A DNA stretch of 32,702 nt. Origin: CAZLFA01 sp964558665. Lineage in GTDB: Bacteria; Desulfobacterota; Syntrophia; Syntrophales; PHBD01. Under the pieces are notes generated by a model. It ran no database searches, was not told where the DNA came from, and saw nothing but the letters and a program-made list of their open reading frames with translations. How positions within the stretch are numbered: position 1 is the stretch's first letter; each line of letters starts with the position of its first letter. The stretch spans positions 1 through 32,702 of the forward strand of contig CAZLFA010000048.1 of assembly GCA_964558665.1 (NCBI GenBank). The letters are read 5' to 3'. The translations under genes and the position numbers were made by a program. Shown here in pieces: positions 24,100 through 31,938 of this stretch.

Positions 24100-25010
24100 A
24101 AAATCTTGTTTTTCGGATCGGGGCCGTATCACTTGTTATTTTTTTCTTCATGGGTTGCGCAACGATGGACACGGTAACAGGTGTGATCACGGATGTAGGC
24201 GTGGGAACCGGCGCCATCAGCAAGCAGCAGGGTGAATCGATCAAAAAAGGCAGTGCCGCTGTGGCCAAAAGCATGGAAGACTTCACTCCGGAGCAGGAAT
24301 ATTATATCGGAAGAACCGTGGGAGCGGTTGTCCTGTCCAAATACAAGGCGCTGCCTGATAAAAAGGCCAATGCATATCTCAATTTGTTGGGGCAGACTCT
24401 GTCTCAGGCTTCAGACATGCCAGAACTGTTCAGCGGCTACCATTTTCTGGTGCTGGACTCCAATGACATAAATGCGTTTGCGACTCCGGGAGGCCATGTC
24501 TTTATCACGCGCGGGCTTATCCGCTGCTGCAAGACGGAAGACGCACTTGCCGCCGTGGTGGCGCACGAGATCGGCCATATCCAGTTGAGGCACGGTATGA
24601 AAGCCATTGAAAAAGCGCGAATGACGGAAGCGCTGACCATTTTAGCACAGGAAGGTGCGAAATCATTCGGGTCACAGGAAGTTGCCCAACTCACGAACGC
24701 CTTTGGCGGAGTGATTTCCGACATTACCAATACCATGATAAACAACGGCTATTCCCGCGCTTATGAATATCAGGCCGATGCCTCAGCGGTGACCATTCTG
24801 AAGCGAGCGGGTTATAATCCCGGTGCGCTGGTGGAGATGCTGGAAGTCATGGGCAAACAGATAAAGCCGGGCGGATCGGATTTTGCCAAGACACATCCGT
24901 CACCGCAGAACAGGATTGCCGAATTGAAAGAGGGCGGAAAGACCTTCAGCGCTGATGACGCACCCGTCGTCCGCAAACAGAGATTCTCCAAAGCGCTGAG
25001 CCACCTGTAG
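24096..25010 (+). CDS. M48-family metalloprotease, lipoprotein (BepA/LoiP-like)
   Basis: The 304-residue protein has a lipoprotein signal with lipobox FMGC and the zinc-protease motif HEIGH (in VVAHEIGHIQLRHG), with a downstream EYQADASAV segment supplying the third zinc ligand Glu. The sequence FATPGGHVFITRGLI before the motif is typical of periplasmic M48 enzymes that maintain outer-membrane assembly. No TPR region follows, unlike BepA, so it is closer to short LoiP/YcaL types. It sits between the SH3 protein gene (overlap) and the CHASE2 cyclase gene (nine-base gap). Confidence 0.92.
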   Translation: MKNLVFRIGAVSLVIFFFMGCATMDTVTGVITDVGVGTGAISKQQGESIKKGSAAVAKSMEDFTPEQEYYIGRTVGAVVLSKYKALPDKKANAYLNLLGQTLSQASDMPELFSGYHFLVLDSNDINAFATPGGHVFITRGLIRCCKTEDALAAVVAHEIGHIQLRHGMKAIEKARMTEALTILAQEGAKSFGSQEVAQLTNAFGGVISDITNTMINNGYSRAYEYQADASAVTILKRAGYNPGALVEMLEVMGKQIKPGGSDFAKTHPSPQNRIAELKEGGKTFSADDAPVVRKQRFSKALSHL

Positions 25011-25019
25011 AGTCAGGGA

Positions 25020-27167
25020 ATGAATTTAAGGAAGATGCTTCACAGCAGTAAAATCGTTCAGGGGCTTGCGGCTGGTGTCGTAGGCGCTTTTATCGCTTTG
25101 CTGTTTTTCTTTCCCGGCTGGCTTGACCGTTGGGAGGCCAAGACTTGGGACTGGCGCGTCAATATGCTGGCCAGGCCATCAGCAGCCACCCCGAAGATAC
25201 GATTAATACTGCTCGACCAGAACAGCCTGGACTGGGCAAAGGATGAAAACGGCTTGTCCTGGCCCTGGCCGCGTGAGGTTTACGGCACAATAATACAGTT
25301 TTGCCGGCGCACGGGCGTGCGTGCGCTGGCGTTTGATGTTTTATTCACGGAACCTTCAAAATACGGCGTTGCGGATGATCAGGCTTTGGCATCGGAGATC
25401 GGCGGCTTTAAGAACTTTGTGGGAGCCGTATTTCTTGGAAACACAACAGGCAGCGAAAAGAAATGGCCTGCTTTTGCTCCCGCGCCGGCATTGAATGTTC
25501 ACGGACTGGATGCGTGGCTGACCGAAACCGGTCATCAGGCATTTCCCCGTGCATCTTTCCCCGTAACGGAAATATCCGCCGCCGCAGGGATTCTGGCCAA
25601 TGTTCACCTCAATCCGGATTTTGACAGCGTCTATCGCCGTACGGCATTGTTCGAGGTTTTTGACGGCAGGGTTTTACCGTCACTCGCCCTCGGTACTTAT
25701 CTGTCAGCTCAAAAGGGTACGCCTTTAAAGATCAAACCAGGACGATTTATTGTTGACGACAGAGAAATACCCATCGATTCATCAGGAAAAGCGATCCTTA
25801 ATTTCCGCGGCCCTTCCGGAACACATAAGGCTTACAATGCGGCATCGGTGATTCAGAGCGAACTGCGCCTGCGGAACGGGGAAAAACCCGCAATCGATAA
25901 TTTGGAAGAATTCAAAGACACCTATGTTCTGTTCGGATTCTCCGCCCCGGGCCTGTTTGATCTTCGACCCACCCCTATTTCCGGTGTCTATCCGGGAGTG
26001 GAGATTTCCGCCACGATGCTCGACAACATGCTGGTCAATGATTTCATCAAGCCCGTTTCCGCAATACCGGTGATTGTCCTGATTCTACTCACTGCCCTTC
26101 TGGCAGGCATGGCAACATCCTGGGCATCCGGCATTTCCAGAAGCATCATGGTCTATGCGTTCTTTATCTGTTTGCCGGTGATCCTTTGTTTGATTGCCTA
26201 CCGCTTTGGCTTCTGGCTGCCTCTTGTAGTGCAGGAGGCCGGCGTTGTTGTCACGCTTTTCAGCGCGGGCCTTATTTACTACACCACAGAGGGGCGTCAG
26301 AAGATGTTTATAAAGAACGCCTTCAAGCAGTATTTGAGTCCCGCCGTAATTGAGCAGATAATCATGCATCCGGAACGCCTGAAGCTGGGCGGAGAGAGGC
26401 GCATGCTCTCCATCTTCTTCTCAGATCTGGAAGGTTTTACCGGTATTTCCGAGGGATTGGATCCTGAAGCTCTGACAAACCTGCTGAATGTTTACCTGTC
26501 GGCCATGACGGACATTATTCATGAGGAAGGCGGAACCGTAGATAAATACGAAGGTGATGCTATTATCGCCTTCTGGAATGCGCCGCTTGAGCAGGCGGAT
26601 CATGCCGTCCGTTGCGTGACGGCTGCTTTGCGATGTCAGGCCCGGCTTGCGCAAATGCGCCCGGATTTTCGCAAGAAACTCGGCAAGGATTTGAATATGC
26701 GCATCGGCATCAATACCGGTCTCGCTGTGGTAGGCAACATGGGTTCGCACTCCAGGTTTGATTACACGATGATTGGAGACGCCGTGAACCTGGCAGCGCG
26801 CCTGGAAGGAATCAACAAGCAGTTTGGAACCTATACGATGATTTCGCAAACGTCGCTGGAACAAATAGCAGGCGCCTTTCCGGTACGGGAAGTTTCCCGG
26901 GTGGCCGTTGTCGGCCGCAGCGAGCCTGTAGTGGTTTATGAACCGTATCTGCCGGGAACCATCGATGAATCGAAGCAGGCAGCATTGGATCGCTTTTCTG
27001 AAGCTCTTGATCTTTTTTACGCGGGAGATTTCGAAGGTGCTCAATCCATATTTTCAGATCTTGCCAAAGAGGATGCTGTGTCCCGTGCCTATGTCCTCAA
27101 GTGCCGTGAACTGATTGAACACCCGCCTGCTGACTGGCTGGGAGTATGGGTAATCACAACTAAATAG
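25020..27167 (+). CDS. CHASE2-domain adenylate cyclase (class III)
   Basis: The 715-residue protein has an N-terminal membrane helix (about 14-33), an extracytoplasmic CHASE2 sensor (about 40-340; note VRALAFDVLFTEPS), three membrane helices (about 350-425) and a cytoplasmic class III cyclase domain (about 460-630). Metal-binding Asp residues are D469 (FSDLEGFT) and D513 (YEGD); K509 is the purine-specifying Lys, with Thr in DYTMIG at the partner position, as common in bacterial adenylate cyclases. Transition-state residues appear in VNLAARLEG. It should make cAMP in response to an envelope signal. A C-terminal tail (about 640-715) is helical. It ends in Lys-TAG, directly before repeat copy C. 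Confidence 0.94.
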   Translation: MNLRKMLHSSKIVQGLAAGVVGAFIALLFFFPGWLDRWEAKTWDWRVNMLARPSAATPKIRLILLDQNSLDWAKDENGLSWPWPREVYGTIIQFCRRTGVRALAFDVLFTEPSKYGVADDQALASEIGGFKNFVGAVFLGNTTGSEKKWPAFAPAPALNVHGLDAWLTETGHQAFPRASFPVTEISAAAGILANVHLNPDFDSVYRRTALFEVFDGRVLPSLALGTYLSAQKGTPLKIKPGRFIVDDREIPIDSSGKAILNFRGPSGTHKAYNAASVIQSELRLRNGEKPAIDNLEEFKDTYVLFGFSAPGLFDLRPTPISGVYPGVEISATMLDNMLVNDFIKPVSAIPVIVLILLTALLAGMATSWASGISRSIMVYAFFICLPVILCLIAYRFGFWLPLVVQEAGVVVTLFSAGLIYYTTEGRQKMFIKNAFKQYLSPAVIEQIIMHPERLKLGGERRMLSIFFSDLEGFTGISEGLDPEALTNLLNVYLSAMTDIIHEEGGTVDKYEGDAIIAFWNAPLEQADHAVRCVTAALRCQARLAQMRPDFRKKLGKDLNMRIGINTGLAVVGNMGSHSRFDYTMIGDAVNLAARLEGINKQFGTYTMISQTSLEQIAGAFPVREVSRVAVVGRSEPVVVYEPYLPGTIDESKQAALDRFSEALDLFYAGDFEGAQSIFSDLAKEDAVSRAYVLKCRELIEHPPADWLGVWVITTK

Positions 27168-27520
27168 TTTCCGTCCGTAATGGGTTCTTATCCGGTTCTG
27201 AATCAGAGCGCTAGCTGCGTTGGCTTCGTCGTCGGCTCCTCGACGTACCAATATGTACGACTGCGTCGCCTCCTTCTCGCCGCCTTGCTATCATCTCTGA
27301 TTGAGAACCGGAATAATAGGAAGTGTCGATCTGCGGTATTGCCTGTGCGCAAAGAGTTTGCCGCAGCTCAGAATATTTTTTCGACAGAAGCAGTAAGCAT
27401 CACCAAGGCCTTGCCTGATGAAAAAATATTTGATTCGCCGCTTGCAAACCCGTTTGCGCAGACTTCACAAAGTTCCTATACGGAAACCGAAAGTTTCAGC
27501 ATCCGGAGTTTCCGGATGGA
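27168..27520 (+). repeat. Foldback intergenic repeat, copy C (carries a nested insertion)
   Basis: Begins with TTTCCGTCCGTAATGGG directly after the TAG stop of the cyclase gene and ends with TTTCCGGATGGA (27509-27520). The centre is nearly identical to that of copy B. The left arm is interrupted by a separate element of about 120 bases (27192-27311). Together with the flanks it fills the 395-base gap between the cyclase gene and the convergent HDOD gene; I see no protein gene in it. Confidence 0.87.
27192..27311. mobile_element. Nested palindromic element inside repeat copy C
   Basis: The element is bounded by 17-base inverted repeats, CCGGTTCTGAATCAGAG (27192-27208) and CTCTGATTGAGAACCGG (27295-27311), with one mismatch. 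It encodes no protein. Its middle (CGACGTACC-AATATGTACG) resembles the centre of repeat copies A and D. The size and the inverted ends suggest a MITE-like insertion. Confidence 0.7.
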
Positions 27521-27562
27521 AACTGAATAATCGCAAAACCGCTGAAGTGATAAAAAGTGATT

Positions 27563-28435
27563 TTATTCCGGGACAACATCTATCATGTCCTGCGCCTGAA
27601 TCAATCCTTCCTGCAGTGCTGAAACGGCGCTGTCGATGTCGCTTTGATGGAGGCTGAATGTTTTTAACATTTCATCCAGCCCTTTTTCCGAGTAGCCTTC
27701 CGATCCGCCGCTAATACCCATTTTCACGCAAAGCTGGTCTGAAAAATAGACGAGCGACGGCGTGACTTTATTTTCTGTCCCTACTTTCGCGTCACGCTCG
27801 TCAAGCTTGCCGGGATTGTGGTGTAGTGCAATCGGATCCTTGAGATCATCGGGGAATTTCCATTGATCGGCGATTTTTCCCCCAAGCTCCGCATGATCTA
27901 TGCCGAGAACTTCTTTCTCTGCTTCAATGCAGGTCCTGCCCTGTTCAGATACAAGTTCGGTGATCTTCTCGAGAGAATTGTAAACAAACTCGCCCAGGAT
28001 AATTTTACCCACGTCGTGGAGAAGGGCAGCCGTATAAAGAACGGGATTATCTTTCCTGTAAATTTTATGAGAAAGAATCTGAGACATCAGGGCTACGGCA
28101 ACGCAGTGTCTCCACAATCCTCTGGGAGTCAGAAGGTATCCCCGGACAGGCTTTTTATAGAACATGGATATGCCGGCAGCCTGGACAACCTGGAGAAGAT
28201 TGTTCTGGCCGAGATTGACAACAGCCTCATGGATGGTGGTGATTTTTTGCGGTGCGCAGAAATAAGCAGAGTTGCTCAATTTGAGAATATTGGCCGTTAT
28301 GGAAGGATCGAATTTGACCACATTGACAATATCCATGATCGAATAGTCACCCTCTCTGATCAGATTCAAAAGCTTCAGAGCCGCCGGGGGGAAAGCGGGT
28401 ATTATCTTGATTGACTGGAGCACTTTACCTATCAT
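27563..28435 (-). CDS. HDOD-domain signalling protein
   Basis: The protein has 290 residues from the ATG at 28435 (an in-frame TTG at 28441 is also possible; AAGGGA lies upstream). The HDOD domain covers roughly residues 10-210, with IIPAFPPAALKLLNLI at the start, KFDPSITANILKLSNSAYF, and ALLHDVGKIIL in the HD-like part. HDOD proteins act in signalling, often as partners of cyclic-di-GMP and two-component systems; most have lost phosphodiesterase activity. A linked output domain is absent. The gene is convergent with the cyclase gene, and repeat copy C lies between them. The 211-base gap upstream (28436-28646) holds only its ribosome binding site and nothing else I can assign. Confidence 0.9.
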   Translation of the reverse strand: MIGKVLQSIKIIPAFPPAALKLLNLIREGDYSIMDIVNVVKFDPSITANILKLSNSAYFCAPQKITTIHEAVVNLGQNNLLQVVQAAGISMFYKKPVRGYLLTPRGLWRHCVAVALMSQILSHKIYRKDNPVLYTAALLHDVGKIILGEFVYNSLEKITELVSEQGRTCIEAEKEVLGIDHAELGGKIADQWKFPDDLKDPIALHHNPGKLDERDAKVGTENKVTPSLVYFSDQLCVKMGISGGSEGYSEKGLDEMLKTFSLHQSDIDSAVSALQEGLIQAQDMIDVVPE

Positions 28436-28646
28436 GGTCAACTATCCCTTTTCATAACAGTATGATAAAAAGTACGTCAAATGTAAGTCATAGTCAACAT
28501 TAATATCATTAAAATATTCTGAACTTTCGGGCTTTGTCCTATTGCTATCCGGAGCGGGCATGTGATTCGAAAATTTCAGGCATGCAGACAAAATTTCCAG
28601 TATATACAGAGAAACAGGATTTTCATGACGTGAGGGGAGTTGATTG

Positions 28647-28988
28647 TCAGTAACGGTTATCTTTCCCGCCTGTTGATTGTTTCCCTCTGTGAATGTTTCC
28701 CCAGGCTGCCATGGCATCCAGTATGGGTGTCAATGTAAGGCCATAGGCGGTCAAGGTATATTCGACTTTCGGCGGGATGACAGGATATATTTTTCTGTGC
28801 ACAATGCCCTGATCTTCCATCTCACGCAATTGCTGGGTGAGCATTTTCTGTGTGATACCGGGTATCAGTTTCTTGATTTCGCTGAAGCGTTTTGTGCCGT
28901 CACGCATGCAATGAAGAATAACTGGCTTCCACTTGCCGCCGATGATGGCCATGGTTTCAGAGACCGGACAAAACCCCACTCGTTTCAT
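28647..28988 (-). CDS. HxlR-family transcriptional regulator
   Basis: A 113-residue winged-helix regulator with the family hallmarks: an N-terminal Cys (VGFCPV), GGKWKPVILHCMRDGTKRFSEIKKLIPGIT, KMLTQQLREMEDQGIVHRK, VEYTLTAYG and a C-terminal dimer helix. HxlR proteins commonly respond to electrophiles, quinones or redox stress through the N-terminal Cys and control neighbouring oxidoreductase genes. It is divergent from a flavin-binding protein gene 106 bases away, which is the likely target. GAGGATGT precedes the ATG. Confidence 0.93.
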   Translation of the reverse strand: MKRVGFCPVSETMAIIGGKWKPVILHCMRDGTKRFSEIKKLIPGITQKMLTQQLREMEDQGIVHRKIYPVIPPKVEYTLTAYGLTLTPILDAMAAWGNIHRGKQSTGGKDNRY

Positions 28989-29015
28989 ACATCCTCGGTT
29001 TCTTTTTGGATACTA

Positions 29016-29033
29016 TAGCACAAAATAGTGCGT
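29016..29033. promoter_or_regulatory. Dyad in the HxlR / flavoprotein divergent region
   Basis: GCAC-AAAATA-GTGC (29018-29031) is a small perfect inverted repeat midway between the two divergent starts. It is a candidate HxlR operator based on position only; I cannot match it to a known HxlR consensus. Confidence 0.4.
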
Positions 29034-29094
29034 ACTTGCCATAATGATTTTATTAATATAGATGAAAACATATTAAACTTATGGAGGTGACGTG

Positions 29095-29526
29095 ATGGAC
29101 TTTAATGACTGTGTGGCGTTTGCCGTGGAAAATCCGGTGGTCTGGCTGGCAACAAGCGAGGGTGATCAGCCTCACGTGAGGGTTCTGGCGATGTGGTTTG
29201 CCGATGAAAGCGGCTTCTACTTCCAAATCGGCGGTGCAAAGGATGTGTGTCATCAGTTGCAGAAAAATCCCAAAGTGGAAATGGGATTTTACAAACCGGA
29301 CGGCCAAATGGGGAAGGTGATGCGGGTGGCGGGAAAAGTTGAGTTTCTTAATGATGCCTCGTTAAAGCGAAGAGTTCTGGAGGACAGGCCTTTTCTAAAA
29401 TCCTTCGGCCTGACGCCGGAGCACCCCGATCTGGTCATCTTCAGGATTGCCAGAGGACATGCCTGGTTCTGGACATTTGCCGCAAACCTGGAGCCGAAAA
29501 GGATGATCCCCTTCGGCGGTAAATAG
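29095..29526 (+). CDS. Pyridoxamine 5'-phosphate oxidase-like flavin-binding protein
   Basis: The 143-residue protein has the split-barrel fold pattern: VWLATSEGDQPHVRVLAMWFADESGFYF, then CHQLQKNPKVEMGFY and VAGKVEFLND, which together form an FMN or F420 site in related proteins. The C-terminal part holds the HPDLVIFRIARGHAWFW segment. It probably reduces a small molecule or buffers flavin; the substrate is unknown. ATG at 29095 is preferred over GTG at 29092 because GGAGG lies seven bases upstream of it. It is divergent from the HxlR regulator, which suggests control by redox or electrophile stress. Confidence 0.88.
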   Translation: MDFNDCVAFAVENPVVWLATSEGDQPHVRVLAMWFADESGFYFQIGGAKDVCHQLQKNPKVEMGFYKPDGQMGKVMRVAGKVEFLNDASLKRRVLEDRPFLKSFGLTPEHPDLVIFRIARGHAWFWTFAANLEPKRMIPFGGK

Positions 29527-29546
29527 CTGTGTTTAAACTTTTTTTC

Positions 29547-29575
29547 TTGACACAACAGGACATCCTCTTTATGCT
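29547..29575 (+). promoter_or_regulatory. Sigma-70-type promoter of the ppiC gene
   Basis: A consensus TTGACA (29547-29552) and TATGCT (29570-29575) are separated by 17 bases. The gene starts at 29673, giving a leader of about 90 bases. A TATAAT at 29635-29640 has no convincing -35. Confidence 0.7.
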
Positions 29576-29672
29576 CGCGCCGCCGGTGGGAAACTGCTTG
29601 CAGTTAAAACGCATCGTGCGCACCGATATGTGTTTATAATAAGGCGCTTGCGCGCAATTCAGAGGAGGGTTT

Positions 29673-30728
29673 ATGAAAAGGATAATTTTCCTGATATGTC
29701 TGTCGCTGATTTTTGTTATCGGCTGCCAGAAAGACAGCGAGAAGTATATTGCCATTGTCAATGACGGCAAGATAGATCGCGTCAAGTTCGACAAGATAGT
29801 TGACAAACGCATTCAGCAGATGGAAAAAATGGGGCAGAAGGTTACGCCTGAACAGAAATATGAGTTTCAAAAGATGCTGCTTGATAATTTCATAACGATG
29901 GAGCTTCTTACTCAGGAGGCAAAAAAGGCAGGCGTGGTAACAAAAGATGAAGATTTCAACAAACGTTTTGCGGCTTTCAAGGAACGCTATCCCAAGAAGG
30001 AAGATTACGAAAAGGTCCTGAAAGACAATGATATCAGGGAAGACGAACTGAGGGATGAGTTGAGGAAGACCATGACGATTGATGTCTTCCTCAAGAAAGA
30101 GATATTTGACAAGATTCAGGTAGACGATGCTGATCTGAAGAAGTTTTATCAGGAGAACAAGAAATATTTCGATATGCCTCCGCAGGTAAAGGCCAGCCAT
30201 ATCCTGATAAAACCGAAGGCTAAAGCAGGAACTCCTGAAGCGACCAAGGAGGAAAAGGATATCAGAGACAAGCTGACGGCCATACGTAAAGATATTGTCG
30301 ACAAGAAGAAAGATTTTGCAGCCTCGGCAAAAGAGTTTTCCGAATGCCCCAGCAAGGACAGCGGAGGCGATCTGGGGTATTTTTCGAAGGAAAAAATGAT
30401 TCCGGAATTCTCCAGAGAGGCTTTTTCTCTGCAGCCGGGAACTATAAGCCAGCCGTTCAAAACCAATTTTGGCTATCACATATTGATAGTTACGGACAAG
30501 AAAGCGGCACATATGAAAACCTTTGATGAGGCGAAGGAGGAGATCCGGCTGGTCATCATGAGACAGAGAAGCGGCGCAAAGGTACGGGAGTATGTAGATA
30601 ACCTGAAAAAGAATGCCAAGATTACAAGCTTCCTTCAGGAACCGCCGGCCGCTCCGGCTCCAGCTGTTTCGACTCCGTCAACCCCGGCACCGTCACCGGC
30701 GCCGGCGGTGACCGGGAAATCTAAATAG
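29673..30728 (+). CDS. PpiC/SurA-type peptidyl-prolyl isomerase lipoprotein
   Basis: The 351-residue protein has a lipoprotein signal (IIFLICLSLIFVIGC), a helical SurA-like chaperone region (about 30-160, including TMELLTQEAKKAGV) and one parvulin domain (about 165-275) with KASHILIK, FAASAKEFSECPSKDSGGDLGYF and FSLQPGTISQPFKTNFGYHILIV. It should assist folding of outer-membrane or secreted proteins in the periplasm. The tail after residue 315 is a Pro/Ala/Ser/Thr-rich linker (APAPAVSTPSTPAPSP), possibly a flexible spacer. AGGAGGG precedes the ATG. The protein ends SKSK-type (GKSK) in AAATAG, directly before repeat copy D. Confidence 0.93.
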   Translation: MKRIIFLICLSLIFVIGCQKDSEKYIAIVNDGKIDRVKFDKIVDKRIQQMEKMGQKVTPEQKYEFQKMLLDNFITMELLTQEAKKAGVVTKDEDFNKRFAAFKERYPKKEDYEKVLKDNDIREDELRDELRKTMTIDVFLKKEIFDKIQVDDADLKKFYQENKKYFDMPPQVKASHILIKPKAKAGTPEATKEEKDIRDKLTAIRKDIVDKKKDFAASAKEFSECPSKDSGGDLGYFSKEKMIPEFSREAFSLQPGTISQPFKTNFGYHILIVTDKKAAHMKTFDEAKEEIRLVIMRQRSGAKVREYVDNLKKNAKITSFLQEPPAAPAPAVSTPSTPAPSPAPAVTGKSK

Positions 30729-30900
30729 CATCCGTCCGGAAAGGGCTCTTTTCCGCTCCGGTTGTGTCGATCTGCCGTATTGCTTGTGCGACGGACATTA
30801 TGTACGAATCCGCGCAATACCTTGATCTCCTTGCCGGAACGAAAAGTAACCTCTTTCCAATCCGGAAACAGAAAGCTTCAGAATCCGGGATTTTTTATAA
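30729..30900 (+). repeat. Foldback intergenic repeat, copy D
   Basis: Begins with CATCCGTCCGGAAAGGG directly after the TAG stop of the ppiC gene. It is the clearest foldback: ACAT/ATGT at the centre (30799), GTATTGC/GCAATAC, GATC/GATC, TCCGG/CCGGA, CTTTTC/GAAAAG and GGAAAG/CTTTCC pair in order over about 135 bases. A right-end module similar to the other copies follows to about 30900. The rest of the 321-base gap to the next gene holds a terminator. Confidence 0.85.
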
Positions 30901-30932
30901 GAAGCAAGTCAAGTTTACATAAACAGTTTTTT

Positions 30933-30966
30933 GCCCTGCGGAGTATCACCGCAGGGCTTTTTTTTG
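30933..30966 (+). terminator. Intrinsic terminator after ppiC / repeat copy D
   Basis: A perfect 9-bp stem, GCCCTGCGG / CCGCAGGGC, with a seven-base loop is followed by nine T residues. This is a textbook rho-independent terminator that ends the ppiC transcript, including the repeat. Confidence 0.93.
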
Positions 30967-31049
30967 ACTCTCGTTTTTCGTTCCCGTTGACATCCCTGCA
31001 AATTCATGATTTTATGCTTCAAAGTTGACTTTTTCAGAGAAATTTTCTC

Positions 31050-31766
31050 ATGAAGCGAAATTTGAGAGATACTGCCCACAGGGCGAGCATAGATATCCTT
31101 ATCAGGAGTATCCCTTTCCTATCCGTACTCTCTGATGAAGAAGTCGCTTATGTCAGGGATTTCGTTATTGATCGGCAGTTTTCAAAAAACCAGATCATCC
31201 TCCACGAAGAGGATACCTCCGGCTATTTTTATTTCATTTATTCTGGCGAAGTGAAGGTCGTTCAGTTCAGCAGCGACGGCAGGGAAAGGATTCTTGCCAT
31301 ACACAAAAGAGGCGAATTTTTCGGGGAGATGTCTATATTGGACGGGAAAACGCTTCCGGCTACGGTTGTGGCTGTGGAAGACTCCAGGATAGGCCTCATC
31401 TCCCGTGGTGTCTTCGACCGCGTACTGCTGGGAAATGAAAAAGTGCTCAAGGAGATTGTCGCCATGCTGTGCAATCGTCTGAGGGCGGCGTGGCTGGCGA
31501 TCAAGGTAATGAGTTTTGCTGATGCGGAGCAGAGAGTAAGGGCCGTTCTCAGAAATATGGCCGATAATTTCGGAAACATGGAACAAAGAGGTACTTTAAT
31601 AAATCTGCGCCTTACACACAGCGAAATCGCCAATCTGACTTCTATATCACGTGAGACTGCAACGCGGATACTGAATCGCCTGGAGGAATCTCAGGAGATT
31701 GAGATTCTTGCCGGCAAACGCATCCTTCTAAAGCCCGCTTTTTTGAACAATTCAGATATATTGTAA
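31050..31766 (+). CDS. Crp/Fnr-family transcriptional regulator (CRP-like DNA recognition)
   Basis: The 238-residue protein has an N-terminal cyclic-nucleotide-binding-type barrel (about 20-135), a dimer helix and a C-terminal helix-turn-helix. The recognition helix SRETATRIL keeps the Arg, Glu, Thr and second Arg that contact TGTGA in E. coli CRP. The effector pocket differs: the phosphate-binding cassette reads GEMSILDGKTLPATVV, so the Arg that binds the cAMP phosphate is replaced. No FNR-type cysteine cluster is present at the N-terminus. An HcpR-like or other non-cAMP effector is possible. A TGTGA-N6-TCACA site lies 54 bases after the stop codon. Confidence 0.92.
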   Translation: MKRNLRDTAHRASIDILIRSIPFLSVLSDEEVAYVRDFVIDRQFSKNQIILHEEDTSGYFYFIYSGEVKVVQFSSDGRERILAIHKRGEFFGEMSILDGKTLPATVVAVEDSRIGLISRGVFDRVLLGNEKVLKEIVAMLCNRLRAAWLAIKVMSFADAEQRVRAVLRNMADNFGNMEQRGTLINLRLTHSEIANLTSISRETATRILNRLEESQEIEILAGKRILLKPAFLNNSDIL

Positions 31767-31819
31767 TATTATCAAGTAATTGCCACCCGCCTGTTTTTGT
31801 CCAATTCTGAAAAATTTTT

Positions 31820-31835
31820 TGTGATCTGGATCACA
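31820..31835. promoter_or_regulatory. CRP-type operator TGTGATCTGGATCACA
   Basis: A 16-base site with perfect TGTGA/TCACA halves (and outer half extended to TGTGATC/GATCACA). It lies between the Crp-like regulator gene and a small membrane protein gene. A -10-like TGTAAA at 31855-31860 would put the site near -40, as in class II activation. The regulator encoded just upstream has the matching recognition helix, so it is the likely binder. Confidence 0.85.
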
Positions 31836-31938
31836 GCTTTAATTTCACTTCTGGTGTAAACCTGTAACCAAAGTTGATCAAGGGATGTTTGTTGTCGGGT
31901 TAACAGTTTCAGGAAGAGGGAAGAAAAGGAGGTACGCC

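Noticed and set aside
28442..28717. 91-residue minus-strand open frame between HDOD and HxlR genes
   Set aside because: Overlaps the end of the HxlR gene in another frame, lacks a convincing start site and has no recognisable pattern.
29523..29545. AAATAG stop of the flavin-binding protein gene, like the stops next to repeats
   Set aside because: The following sequence (CTGTGTTTAAAC) has no similarity to the repeat; at most an empty site.
30762..31028. 88-residue open frame spanning repeat copy D and the terminator
   Set aside because: It crosses a foldback repeat and a strong terminator and has no protein-like pattern.
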